Of a stretch of 18,593 nucleotides of DNA, positions 6,605-15,212 are shown piece by piece; the first letter of the stretch is position 1; each line of letters opens with the position of its first letter. The translations under genes and the position numbers were made by a program. The notes beneath the pieces are model-generated. The model ran no database searches. It worked only from the letters and a program-made list of their open reading frames with translations, and was not told the origin of the DNA. The stretch comes from CAYVBN01 sp964538565 (GTDB lineage Bacteria > Pseudomonadota > Alphaproteobacteria > Rhizobiales > Xanthobacteraceae). The DNA lies in NCBI GenBank assembly GCA_964538565.1, contig CAZIGW010000321.1, positions 1 to 18,593 on the forward strand. The letters are read 5' to 3'.

Positions 6605-9600
6605 TCAGCGCATCTGCGGAAACAGGATGAGCGGTCGCAGACGGTTGTCGGCGGCGCTCGAAGAGGGATGAAACACACGCCGGCCGGTGCCGGGCGCGGG
6701 CTTGACGTCGATCGGTGGCGGCAGGTTGGGCGCGCGCTCGAGCGCAGGCAGTTGCGTCGGCTTCTGTGCCGGAACCGAAGGCGGGTTGGTGCCCGTGGTG
6801 GTCGAGCCGACCGGCCCGTCGCGCGGCGCCGCTTCAATCGCCTGCAGCCGCTTCGTTTCCTCCTCGACAGATCGCAGCGTCAGCCAGCCGACCAGCATCG
6901 ACACGTCGATCGTGCGTTTCGGCGCGCTCACCGGCCCCTTCAGGGCGACCGACAGCTCCGGCCGATGGCCGTTGATGATCGCATTGGCCGATGCGCCCGA
7001 ATAGGTGAACCGCATGTCGAACGTCAGATCGGTCAGGTCCGCCGTGCCGACGAGCGCAAGATCGGTGTCGGAGGCATGCGTCGTCATGCTTCCGACGCGC
7101 AGCTGTCCGCTCGCGAGCGTGATCGGCGCCTCCGCCCGCTCGACGGCGAGCCGACCGGTGTCGAGCGCCTTGGTGACAAAGTCACCCACCCGGACCGCGT
7201 CGGATGGCAGCCCGCGTTCGACCGCACGGGTGACGGAATCGAACACGCCCGGATCGAATCCGGCAATCTGCGCCTTCTCGACCACGAGGCGGCCGGTGCC
7301 GTTCAGCGAGCCGACGAGCGCCGCCGGGCTGAGCCCTGCCCCGCCCGCGTCGATCTGCAGCGTGAGCCGGCCCGACAACGGAGGATCGCCGTTGCCCGGA
7401 ATGAGCGCCGCCGCGTTGGCGCGCGTGAGCGCGAGACGCATCCGCGTCGCCACGCCGGAGGAGTCGCGGGTGAAATTCGCCTGGCCGGTCAGCCGGCCCT
7501 CCGCCACGATGCCGTCGAGGTTTTCGAACGCGAGACTCGCGCGGCCGAAGCGGGCGGTGCCGCGCAGGTCCTTGGCCGCCAGATGGGGCGTGAACGTCGC
7601 GTCGGCGATCTCGAACGAGAGCTGGCCGTCGAGGTCCTCGATCGGGCTCGCCCGAAACGGATCGCTCGACCATTGCGGCCGCTCCGGACCGAGGTCCGGC
7701 TGCGGCATGCCGATCGCGGCGGCGAGGAGGGCCGCCGCATTGATCGCGTCGACATCGATGCGTCCGTCGACCTGCAGCGGCTGCCCCAGCACCAGCGCGA
7801 GGCGACCGCGCACCCCGGTCCCGGCGACCGTGCCGGTCAGGTCCGTCACGGTCAGCGAGCGTCCGGCGGCGGCAAGCTTCGCCTTCGCATCGACCGGCAC
7901 CCTCGCCAGGAGATCGGGATGCCAGGCCGGAACGTCCGCGGCCGTCACCGAAACGTCGAGATCGCTCTTGAAGCCGTCGGCGAGCCGGAGCGTGCCGCTC
8001 GCGGCGGACTGGAAGCCTCCAACCGACAATTGTCCCTGCACGTGCAGGTCGCCGCCGAGGGTGCCGGCCGCCGCGACGGCGAGTCGGCCCGGGCGCTTGT
8101 CGATCGCGGCGACGCGGTCGATCCGCAGAAGCGCGGCGAGCGCCGATCCGTCGTCGGCGTCCACCCGTCCGTTGAACTTCACGTTGGCCGCGGCCGGGTC
8201 GGCGAACTCGCCGTCGGCGTCGGCGCTCACCGCCACGCGCAGCGCGCCGAGCCGGCCGTCGAGACGGAATTTCGCGCCGGTTCTCGCCTCGCGCGTCGCC
8301 TCCAGGTTGAGCGTCGCGTCGAACTTCGCTGGCGCGAGGCGCCCGGCGGAGGCCCGCAGCACGTCGGCGGCCTGCGGCGCGAAGCGCGCCGCAATGGCGG
8401 CAACGCCGTCGAGGGATTGCGCGTCGAGATCGAGCCTGATCGCGCCCCGCGCCGTCGGCTGCGAGGTGTCGATCAGGCCGCTCGCCGTCAACGCCGCCCC
8501 GCCAAGATCGGCGACCGACAGGCGCTCGATCTGCAGTCCGCTCGCGTCGAGCTTGAGCTTCGCCTTGGCGCTTTTCGCCTCCACGCCCGCCAGCGTCGCG
8601 CGCCCGACGTCGAGCGCGAGCGCGACCTCGCCGGGCCGGTCGAACTTGGTGTTGGCGAAGGCCGCCGTCGCGAATGCAGCCGCGCTGTCGAAGTCGAACT
8701 CGGCGGCGCTGAGCGCGGCGTCGAGCCGGGCCGGGCGGTCGGGCGAGGCGAAGGTGTAGTCCACGCGCCCCGTGAATGTCTTGCGGTCGAATTCCGCCTG
8801 CAGCCGATTGATGGCGATGCGGTCGCGCGCCAGCATGATGTTTCCGCGCGCGTGCAGTCCCCCGGCCGGCCCCTGCACCTGCTCGGTGCGGCCCTCGATC
8901 CAGGCGACGAGCGCCTTCGGGTCGTTGGCCTCGATGTCGGCGGGGCCGATGAACGTGCCCGAGGTGGCGCCGACCTGCAGCCGGCCGCTCACCTTGACCT
9001 GCGTCAGGCCCGGGGCGCGAAATTCGAAGGAGTCGACCTTCCAGGTATCGTCCGCGCTCTCGAAATCCCCGCGCACCGTCTGCAGCGTGGCGCCCCCGAG
9101 CGTGACCGCGTCGATGCCGATGCCGAGCCGCACCGCGATCGGCGGCCGGATCACCGTGCCGATGCTGGCGGCCATCGCCTGCAGAACGGCGAGTGGCGGA
9201 CGCCGCCGCGCGTCGGCTGCGCCGAAGGCACGGTCGAGGTCCACCTGCCGCGCCGTCAGGATACCGTCGAGACGCGGGTGCCGGCCGAACTTCACTTCCG
9301 CGGTGCCGGTCAGTTTCACCGCCCGGTCTTCGCCTCCATACTGGAACTCGACCTGTTCGAGCAACGCCGCGGACGGGCTCGCCTTGATGCGGCTCGTGGC
9401 GCGCCAGGGATCGCTGAGCAGCGTCTTGCCGGAGGCGAGCGCAACTCCGACCGGGCGCGTCAGCGTCACGCCGCCCTCGAACCGCGGCGCGCCGTTGTCG
9501 ACCCACAAGGTTCCTTCGGTCTCGAATGTCAGCGGGCGGTCGGCCGGATCGATGTTGAGCCGCAACTTCAGGCCGCCGTCCTCGCCGCGCCGGCCCGCGG

Positions 9601-10177
9601 TGACCTGATAGCCGTAGATCTGTTCGGCGGAGACGAAGGCCCCTTCCCCTTTGAACGGGCCGGCGAGGGAGCGCACCTCGCCCTTGAACCGCAGCTTGTC
9701 GACCGACAGCCGCGTTCCGCTCGCCGCGTCGCTGAAGCTCGCGCGGCCGTCCTCGATCACCAGCCGCTCGATCGACAGCCGGTCGGGGTCGAAGCTGAGC
9801 GTGGGCGAGAGACCGACGACGTGTCCGGAACGATCGAGGCCGACACCGAACTGCGGGCCGTCGATGCGGACCTCGGAGGCATGCCAGCGTCCGCGCAGCA
9901 ACGGGCCGAGCGCGAACTCGGCCGCAAGGCTGCGCGCCCGCACCTGCGGCGCCTCGTCCGGCGGACCGATTTCGAGATCGCGCAAGACGACCGACGGCGT
10001 CGGCAGCAGGCGCGCCTCGATGCCGCCCTTGATGCGCACCGGCATACCAACCAGGCGCGTCGCCTGCGCTTCGAAGACGGAGCGATATTGATCCCAATGG
10101 ATGAATAGAGGACCCACCAGCGCCGCGACCAGCGCCAGGATCATTGCGACTGCCAATCCGAGCAGTGTCGTCTGCAC
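6605..10177 (-). CDS. AsmA family protein (large envelope protein, inner-membrane anchored)
   Basis: This 1190-residue protein begins with one N-terminal membrane anchor (about residues 5-27), followed at once by the AsmA opening IHWDQYRSVFEAQATRLVGMPVRIKG and LLPTPSVVLRDLEIG (about 56-70). A very long run of beta-strand repeats follows, typical of the AsmA/TamB/YhdP group. These proteins form hydrophobic grooves that bridge inner and outer membranes and move phospholipids. The conserved C-terminal AsmA region is at about 905-1080, including SLNGTGRLVVEKAQIAGFDP (about 955-974). The tail from about 1138 is Pro-rich and probably disordered. The start is GTG at 10175-10177, with GGAG seven bases upstream. 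It is about twice as long as E. coli AsmA but normal for rhizobial members. It is not coupled to its neighbours. Confidence 0.9.
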   Translation of the reverse strand: MQTTLLGLAVAMILALVAALVGPLFIHWDQYRSVFEAQATRLVGMPVRIKGGIEARLLPTPSVVLRDLEIGPPDEAPQVRARSLAAEFALGPLLRGRWHASEVRIDGPQFGVGLDRSGHVVGLSPTLSFDPDRLSIERLVIEDGRASFSDAASGTRLSVDKLRFKGEVRSLAGPFKGEGAFVSAEQIYGYQVTAGRRGEDGGLKLRLNIDPADRPLTFETEGTLWVDNGAPRFEGGVTLTRPVGVALASGKTLLSDPWRATSRIKASPSAALLEQVEFQYGGEDRAVKLTGTAEVKFGRHPRLDGILTARQVDLDRAFGAADARRRPPLAVLQAMAASIGTVIRPPIAVRLGIGIDAVTLGGATLQTVRGDFESADDTWKVDSFEFRAPGLTQVKVSGRLQVGATSGTFIGPADIEANDPKALVAWIEGRTEQVQGPAGGLHARGNIMLARDRIAINRLQAEFDRKTFTGRVDYTFASPDRPARLDAALSAAEFDFDSAAAFATAAFANTKFDRPGEVALALDVGRATLAGVEAKSAKAKLKLDASGLQIERLSVADLGGAALTASGLIDTSQPTARGAIRLDLDAQSLDGVAAIAARFAPQAADVLRASAGRLAPAKFDATLNLEATREARTGAKFRLDGRLGALRVAVSADADGEFADPAAANVKFNGRVDADDGSALAALLRIDRVAAIDKRPGRLAVAAAGTLGGDLHVQGQLSVGGFQSAASGTLRLADGFKSDLDVSVTAADVPAWHPDLLARVPVDAKAKLAAAGRSLTVTDLTGTVAGTGVRGRLALVLGQPLQVDGRIDVDAINAAALLAAAIGMPQPDLGPERPQWSSDPFRASPIEDLDGQLSFEIADATFTPHLAAKDLRGTARFGRASLAFENLDGIVAEGRLTGQANFTRDSSGVATRMRLALTRANAAALIPGNGDPPLSGRLTLQIDAGGAGLSPAALVGSLNGTGRLVVEKAQIAGFDPGVFDSVTRAVERGLPSDAVRVGDFVTKALDTGRLAVERAEAPITLASGQLRVGSMTTHASDTDLALVGTADLTDLTFDMRFTYSGASANAIINGHRPELSVALKGPVSAPKRTIDVSMLVGWLTLRSVEEETKRLQAIEAAPRDGPVGSTTTGTNPPSVPAQKPTQLPALERAPNLPPPIDVKPAPGTGRRVFHPSSSAADNRLRPLILFPQMR

Positions 10178-10318
10178 CGGCGTGCTCCGCCTTCCCCACT
10201 TGGTCTTCGGGACGCCCCGCAGAGGTCAGACCTAGTGTCTCTGCCCGCCTGCCGCAGGGGGGACCGGTGAGGCCATTTGAAGGCGATTGTATGTCGGGGG
10301 CGGAGATTGAGCCAGCAA

Positions 10319-11752
10319 TTACGAATCCGTCGTTAAGATCTTGCCCGGGTTCATGATGTCGTGTGGATCGAGCGCCCGCTTCACGGCCCGCATGACGTCG
10401 AGCGCGGCGGCGCCCAGTTCGGCGTCCAGATACTTCTTCTTGCCCTGCCCCACGCCGTGTTCGCCCGTGCACGTGCCGTCCATCGCGAGCGCACGCGCGG
10501 CCAGTCTTTCGAGCAATCCTTCGGCGCGTCTCACTTCGTCCGAGTCGTCGAGATCGACCAGCAAGGTGAGATGGAAGTTGCCGTCGCCGACATGACCGAG
10601 GATCGGCGCGAACAGCCGGCTGTCGGCGAGATCCTGCTGCGTCTGCGTCACGCATTCGGCGAGCCGCGAGATCGGCACGCAGACGTCGGTGGCGATCGCG
10701 TGCGAGCCCGGGCGCAGGCTGCGACCCGCCCAATAGGCATCGTGTCGCGCCTGCCACAGGCGCGAGCGCTCCTCGGCCTTGATCGCCCACTCGAACGGTC
10801 CGCCGCCGTGTTCGCCGGCAATCTCGCCGAAGCGCTCCGACTGCTCGGCCACGCCGGCATCGGTGCCATGGAACTCGACGAACAGCATCGGGGTCTCGGG
10901 CAGCGACAGCTTCGAATAGAGATTGGTGGCGCGAACCTGCAGCGCGTCGAGCAGTTCGATGCGCGCGACCGGGATACCCGACTGGATCGTCGCGATCGTC
11001 GTCTTGCACGCGGCTTCGACCGACGGAAAGGCGCAGACGCCGCCCGCGATCGCCTCCGGGATGCCCTGCAGGCGCAGCGTGAGTTCGGTGATGATGCCGA
11101 GCGTGCCCTCCGAGCCGACGAACAGGCGCGTGAGGTCGTAGCCGGCCGACGACTTGCGCGCGCGGCGGGCGCTCGAGACGAGCTCGCCGTTGGCGAGCAC
11201 CGCCTTGAGCGCCAGCACGGTGTCTTTCATCGTGCCGTAGCGCACCGCGTTGGTGCCCGAGGCGCGCGTCGCCGCCATGCCGCCGAGCGAGGCATCCGCG
11301 CCCGGATCGATGGGAAAGAACACGCCCTGGTCGCGCAGGAATTCGTTGAGCTGCTTGCGCGTCACGCCCGGCTCGACCACGCAGTCGAGGTCTTCCGCAT
11401 GGACCGAGAGCACACGGTTCATGGACATCAGGTCGAGCGAGACGCCGCCGAACGGCGCGTTCACGTGACCTTCGAGCGACGTGCCGGTGCCGAAGGCGAT
11501 GACCGGTACGCGGTGCGCGGCGCAGATCCGCACGATCTCCTGCACCTCGCCGGTCGACTGCGGGTAGACGACGGCATCGGGGGGCTCGTTGCGCAGCCAG
11601 GAGGCCGTATTGGCGTGCTGCTGCCGGACCGCGAGCGAGGTGACGAGGCGGTTGCCAAACCGGGCAGCCAGCGCCGCGACGGCGCCTGCGGTATCGCCTC
11701 GCGGCCGTCCGGCGCCCTCGCCACCCTTCGCCTGCCTGCTCTCACGGTCCAT
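10319..11752 (-). CDS. FAD-linked D-2-hydroxyacid dehydrogenase (D-lactate dehydrogenase / GlcD-like)
   Basis: This 477-residue flavoenzyme belongs to the FAD-binding oxidase/transferase group that includes D-lactate dehydrogenase (cytochrome), GlcD and D-2-hydroxyglutarate dehydrogenase. It oxidises a D-2-hydroxyacid to the 2-oxoacid and passes electrons to a carrier. The N-terminal PCMH-type FAD domain contains PQSTGEVQEIVRICAAH, PVIAFGTGTSLEGH (GTGTSLEGH at 88-96) and the PGADASLGGMAATRASGTNA segment. The C-terminal FAD-oxidase domain carries GHVGDGNFH (His387 and His394) and CTGEHGVG (Glu431), the usual metal/substrate ligands. The frame is open another 200 codons upstream, but that part is low-complexity shadow sequence; the ATG at 11750-11752 fits the family length. 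The substrate is unknown; D-lactate is the likeliest guess. Confidence 0.93.
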   Translation of the reverse strand: MDRESRQAKGGEGAGRPRGDTAGAVAALAARFGNRLVTSLAVRQQHANTASWLRNEPPDAVVYPQSTGEVQEIVRICAAHRVPVIAFGTGTSLEGHVNAPFGGVSLDLMSMNRVLSVHAEDLDCVVEPGVTRKQLNEFLRDQGVFFPIDPGADASLGGMAATRASGTNAVRYGTMKDTVLALKAVLANGELVSSARRARKSSAGYDLTRLFVGSEGTLGIITELTLRLQGIPEAIAGGVCAFPSVEAACKTTIATIQSGIPVARIELLDALQVRATNLYSKLSLPETPMLFVEFHGTDAGVAEQSERFGEIAGEHGGGPFEWAIKAEERSRLWQARHDAYWAGRSLRPGSHAIATDVCVPISRLAECVTQTQQDLADSRLFAPILGHVGDGNFHLTLLVDLDDSDEVRRAEGLLERLAARALAMDGTCTGEHGVGQGKKKYLDAELGAAALDVMRAVKRALDPHDIMNPGKILTTDS

Positions 11753-12059
11753 TCGCGCACGCCTCCGGAGCGGCCCCACACAAGCATGGAGGAACGCCCG
11801 GCGTCGATATCCGGCGTCGATATGAAGCCGCCGGGCGGTCTTCGAGCCGGTGCGGGGCCATCGCGCGCGCCCGACCGCGGCGGGCCCGCGCGCCAAGCGG
11901 CCCGCTGCCGACCGCCCGGGCAAAATGCCAAGTCGGCCACCGCGGTCTCCGCCTCGGGCCGCTCCTGGTAGCGCTCTTGGCATAATGTGCACAAGGAGCG
12001 AATGGGTAGGGTTTGTTTGGCGCCATTGCCGAGCGTACCGAGGGCGAGCCCGTTTCCTC
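11753..12059. other. Intergenic region between the divergent FAD oxidase and thioesterase remnant
   Basis: This 307-bp stretch must contain the promoter of the minus-strand FAD-linked dehydrogenase. I could not place a convincing promoter on either strand. On the plus strand there is AAGGAG at 11993-11998 followed by an ATG at 12002-12004, in the frame of the downstream half of the thioesterase remnant. The peptide from that ATG does not resemble the family, and the spacing of 3 nt is short. Confidence 0.4.
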
Positions 12060-12529
12060 GCCCCGTTCGTGTCCTCGGTGATGCGCGTCGAACGGGAATG
12101 GATCGACCACAACGCCGCCTCGACATCGCCGAAGCCAACGTGCTGTTCGACCGGGCAGTCGACGAGGCCTGCGAGCCGATCGGGGTCGGCGCCGACTACG
12201 TCCGGCAGCGCCGCCGATCCTTCTTCACCGCCGAGGTGCACCTGCGCGACCTGCGGGAGCTGCACGACGGCGACCCGATGCGCGTCACCTTCCAGCCGCC
12301 CGATTCCGACGCCAAGCGCCTCCACCACTTCGAGCAGCTCCCTCACGCCACCGAAGGCCGGGTTTCGGCCACGTCCGAGAACCTGGCGGTTCACGTCGAC
12401 ACGGACAAGGCGAAGTCAGCTCCCGTTCCCGAACGCGTCGGCGACAGGCTTGCGCAGATGAAAGCGTCTCACGCCCGATTGCCGCGTCAGGAGGTGGCCC
12501 GCCGGCGCGTCGGCATGACAAGGGGATGA
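12060..12529 (+). pseudogene. Acyl-CoA thioesterase (hotdog fold) gene broken by a frameshift
   Basis: Two frames together spell one thioesterase of the 4HBT-like hotdog family that I recognise in rhizobia. Frame one (12060-12113) gives APFVSSVMRVEREWIDHN, the usual N-terminus ending in the (D/Y)N of the NGHLN motif. Frame two (from 12119) gives LDIAEANVLFDRAVDEACEP and runs through RSFFTAEVHLRDLREL, GDPMRVTFQ, DAKRLHHFEQL and ATEGRVSATSENLAVHVD to TGA at 12527-12529. Only five bases (12114-12118) remain where two codons for Gly-His should be, so one base is missing exactly at the active-site motif. Other family positions also look changed, and no start codon sits at the usual place. An isolated sequencing error is possible, but the added substitutions favour a decaying gene. 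Confidence 0.65.
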
Positions 12530-12780
12530 CGCCGAGGCCTTGCGTGTGCCGCGCGTGACCGCGCGATAGTCCGCGCCGATGGCAAACGCCGCATCGCCGG
12601 CAGGACGCCACGTTCGATCAAACAAAAAACCCGACCACACGCAGACGTAATTTGCCGCGCGACGGCGCCGTCCCCTACGCTCCTCGCAGGACGGCGTCAT
12701 CGACAAACGCCGATGCGGCGTCGTTGCGCGTGAGGCTTGCGCCAACGGCGACGTTTGCCCACGCGCGCGGAAAATTTGAT
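12530..12780. other. Non-coding stretch after the thioesterase remnant
   Basis: I see no credible gene in these 251 bp on either strand. The several short overlapping frames have no recognisable sequence. A short A-run (CAAACAAAAAACCC near 12618-12631) is the only low-GC patch. The stretch leads into the duplicated palindromic repeat at 12781. Confidence 0.5.
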
Positions 12781-12898
12781 CGGTGCATGGTGTCCGCGGC
12801 GGACCGGTGTCCACCTCGCCGCATCATGCATGGTTCGTTCGGCGCATGATCTTCGCGGCGAGCCGGTGTCCACCTCGCCGCATCATGCGCCAGGGGAG
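12781..12898. repeat. Two tandem copies of a ~59-bp palindromic intergenic repeat unit
   Basis: Unit 1 (12781-12839) and unit 2 (12840-12898) align at a constant 59-base offset. The core of 26 bases is identical (12804-12829 and 12863-12888), starting CCGGTGTCCACC and ending GCATCATGC, and similarity extends 23 bases further upstream with a few changes. Each unit is itself a palindrome. The frame of GCATGATCTT, then a stem, then a CCGGTGTCCA loop, then ATCATGC, is like an abundant intergenic repeat I remember from Bradyrhizobium-like genomes. Here the inner stem bases differ on both sides in a way that keeps pairing. The family link is from memory. Confidence 0.75.
12841..12891 (+). promoter_or_regulatory. 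18-bp hairpin directly in front of the ribosome site of the PLD gene
   Basis: GGCGCATGAT (12841-12850) pairs with ATCATGCGCC (12882-12891), and GCGGCGAG (12855-12862) pairs with CTCGCCGC (12874-12881). A 4-nt bulge CTTC lies on the left arm and the loop is 11 nt. The stem ends one base before the AGGGGAGGA ribosome site (12892-12900). In the leader RNA it should be very stable and could block ribosome access, end upstream transcripts, or protect the 5' end. Confidence 0.65.
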
Positions 12899-12905
12899 GA
12901 TCGCC

Positions 12906-14861
12906 ATGGCCAAGATCGTTTCCGCCCGCGCATGGTGCAACAACGAAGTCGCCTATCTCGCCTGGAAGACCGACGGTCGCATCGACGGCTGCCTCGGCTT
13001 CATGATCACGCGCATTCACCTCGACACCGGCGAGCGCCGGCTGCTCCCCTCCTGGGTTCCGTTCGACACGCAGTCAAATCCCAACTGGGAGCAGCAGGAC
13101 ACGAGCGTCTGGCCGATCCAGAAGTTTTCCTGGCGCGACCTGACGCTGCGCCGCAGCCGTGACACGCTCGCGGTACGCGCGAGCAGATTTCGCTGCAAAT
13201 ACGAGATCGTCGCCGTCGGCCACAAGGCCGACGGCCGACGTCCGGTGCCGCCCTCGCCGCTCGCCCAGCCGGGCAAATACATCGGCAAGCCCATCGCCCT
13301 CTTCTTCTGCAGCGACCCGATCGAGACCAACGAGATCGAGCCGACCAACGATTTCGGCGACGTCTTCGTGGCCTTCAACAACGGAATCCTCTCGACGCAG
13401 AACCTGCGCAAGCAGCTCAAGACGCCGGCCGGCAAGGCGCCGAGCAAGAAAGATGTCGAGAACCACATCGAAAGGAGCGGCGACCGCATCCGCGCGTTTC
13501 TCGCCGGCGACGTGCTGCCGACGCTGACGTCGATGTTCGAGCGCGCCGAACGGGAGGACGGCACGCTGCACCTTGCCCTCTATGAGCTCGATGACCCGCA
13601 GCTCGTCGACCTCCTGGCCGCCCACCAGGCGCGGCTGCATCTCATTCTCTCGACCGCCGGCAGCACCAGGCCCAAGAAGGGCTCGGGCGGAAAGACCTTG
13701 TGGGACACGACCAACAAGGACGCGCGCGCCAGGCTCGCGAAGCTGATGGGTACCCGTCTGCAGAACCGGATGTTCAACAACTCGGCGCACATCGGCCACA
13801 ACAAGTTCGCGGTCCTGTCCGACAAGTCCGGCCGGCCGGTCGCGGTCTGGACCGGCAGCACCAACTGGACGCCGACCGGCCTGTGCGCGCAGTCCAACAA
13901 CACCGTCGTGGTCGAATCTGCGGCCGTCGCGCAGGCCTATCTCGACTACTGGAATCGCCTGCACGCCGACAAGCTGCCGGTACCGAAACCGCTCAGCGCG
14001 CCGCTCAACGACGACCAGGGCCCGGCGCTGCGCAAGGCCAATGCCTCGCCGAGCGCGGCGAAGCTCGACGGCGGCAAGACCGGCGTCATGCTGTGGTTCT
14101 CGCCGAATACGCCGAAGCTCGGCACGCCCAGGACCCGCACGGTGCCGCCCGATCTCGCCGACGTGTTCACGCTGATGCGGCAGGCCAAGCACGCGATCTT
14201 CTTTCTCGTGTTCAATCCCGGGCGCTCCGATCCGGAAGGCGAGGACGTCAACACCATCGTGTCGGCGGGCATCGAGTTCGGCCGTCTCGACCCCAACCTG
14301 ACGGTGTTCGGCGCGATCAGCGATCCGACCGCCCTGCCCGGCTACCAGGCGCCGCCGCGCGGGGCGGCGGCGGACCGGTCGAAGCCGAAGGTCCCGAGCC
14401 CGGCGATCTTCAGCCCCACCGGCGCGCGCAACGTCCTGATGATCCGCGCCGCCGCGCTCAACGATCTGGTCGGCGACTTTCAGAAGGAACTTCTGAGCGC
14501 CGGCCACGCCATCATCCACGACAAGATCGTCGTGATCGATCCGTTGTCGCCGGCCGACTGCGTCGTCGTCACCGGCAGCCACAACCTGGGATTCAAGGCC
14601 TCCTACGCCAACGACGAGAACATGCTGATCATCCGCGGCAACCAGGCGCTGGCGCTCGCCTACACGGTGCACGTTCTCGACATCTACGATCACTACAAGT
14701 TCCGCGCCGTGCTCGAACAGCAGGCGCACGATGCCATGGCCAGGGGCAAGCCTGCCCCCAAGCAGCCGACCGGTAAGGGGTTCCTGCAGACGACCGACAC
14801 CTGGCAGGACCCGTACCTGAGCGGAGAAAAGGGACAGGAACTCGCGTACTTCCTGAGCTGA
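12906..14861 (+). CDS. Phospholipase D-like protein with two HKD motifs
   Basis: This 651-residue protein has two PLD half-sites. The first is HNKFAVLSD (His298, Lys300, Asp306) with GSTNW at 317-321. The second is HDKIVVID (His538, Lys540, Asp545) with GSHN at 557-560. Two such sites form one active centre in phospholipases, nucleases and transferases of this superfamily; the His makes a phospho-enzyme intermediate. The first Asp is one position later than in the standard HxKx4D pattern. The first ~130 residues are not PLD and look beta-rich (WCNNEVAYLAWKTDGRIDGC), a domain I do not recognise. There is no signal peptide or membrane segment, so it is probably cytosolic. AGGGGAGGA six bases upstream fixes the ATG at 12906 rather than upstream in-frame starts. 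Lipid or DNA could be the substrate. Confidence 0.85.
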   Translation: MAKIVSARAWCNNEVAYLAWKTDGRIDGCLGFMITRIHLDTGERRLLPSWVPFDTQSNPNWEQQDTSVWPIQKFSWRDLTLRRSRDTLAVRASRFRCKYEIVAVGHKADGRRPVPPSPLAQPGKYIGKPIALFFCSDPIETNEIEPTNDFGDVFVAFNNGILSTQNLRKQLKTPAGKAPSKKDVENHIERSGDRIRAFLAGDVLPTLTSMFERAEREDGTLHLALYELDDPQLVDLLAAHQARLHLILSTAGSTRPKKGSGGKTLWDTTNKDARARLAKLMGTRLQNRMFNNSAHIGHNKFAVLSDKSGRPVAVWTGSTNWTPTGLCAQSNNTVVVESAAVAQAYLDYWNRLHADKLPVPKPLSAPLNDDQGPALRKANASPSAAKLDGGKTGVMLWFSPNTPKLGTPRTRTVPPDLADVFTLMRQAKHAIFFLVFNPGRSDPEGEDVNTIVSAGIEFGRLDPNLTVFGAISDPTALPGYQAPPRGAAADRSKPKVPSPAIFSPTGARNVLMIRAAALNDLVGDFQKELLSAGHAIIHDKIVVIDPLSPADCVVVTGSHNLGFKASYANDENMLIIRGNQALALAYTVHVLDIYDHYKFRAVLEQQAHDAMARGKPAPKQPTGKGFLQTTDTWQDPYLSGEKGQELAYFLS

Positions 14862-14899
14862 GCATCGCCGGTCGAAGCCGAGGGCCGGGACCGGCATGC
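14862..14899 (+). terminator. Hairpin terminator after the PLD gene
   Basis: It begins on the base after the PLD stop. GCCGGTC (14867-14873) pairs with GACCGGC (14889-14895), and GCAT (14862-14865) pairs with ATGC (14896-14899) after a one-base bulge. The loop is 15 nt, itself GC-rich. No T-run follows. Confidence 0.5.
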
Positions 14900-15212
14900 T
14901 TCCCGCGCCGGTGCAAGGCGCGGCGCGCGGGGGCGAGCCGCGGCGCGCACGGAATGCATCCGGGGGCCGATTCGCCCGGTTTCGCGGCGGTGCTGCTCGC
15001 CGCAAAGGACGGCAATCCCCATATGTTCGGCGTCATCCGGACATCGGCGCCCCGACCCCTCGTCAAACCACGGGCCGGATGCCATTTTGTGCGGTGGAGA
15101 ATCACCCGCGGGCCGATCCCGAGACCGCACGGTCTTCGGACAAGATCATGCTCGAATCTGAGGACATAGAGCGGACGGAGATTCCCGCAGCCGTCCGCCC
15201 CAAGAGCCCGAA
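14900..15212. other. Intergenic region upstream of the UvrD-type helicase
   Basis: I see no gene in these 313 bp. They should contain the helicase promoter, but no clear -35/-10 pair stands out. I looked for an alphaproteobacterial SOS box (GTTC, 7 bases, GTTC, or its GAAC version); the only candidate, GTTC near 15024, lacks the second half. So there is no visible sign of LexA control. Confidence 0.45.

Noticed and set aside
6668..10108. Very long open frames antisense or offset to the AsmA gene (1146 residues plus strand, 1275 residues minus strand)
   Set aside because: Their translations are Arg/Gly/Ala-rich with no recognisable motif, as expected when a high-GC gene is read in other frames. 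The AsmA frame has a membrane anchor, family motifs and a ribosome site.
11753..12394. N-terminal extension of the FAD-linked dehydrogenase to 691 residues
   Set aside because: The extra ~214 residues are Arg/Ala/Gly-rich noise, overlap the thioesterase remnant on the other strand, and have no counterpart in a family of about 460-480 residues.
12416..12814. Minus-strand open frame of 132 residues
   Set aside because: No family resemblance. It overlaps the end of the thioesterase remnant and the repeat, and has no ribosome site.
12781..12898. CRISPR array
   Set aside because: Only two repeat copies, each an internally palindromic unit in direct tandem rather than repeat-spacer units, and there are no cas genes.
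15000..15060. SOS (LexA) box upstream of the helicase
   Set aside because: A GTTC occurs near 15024 but the second GTTC at the required 7-base spacing is absent.
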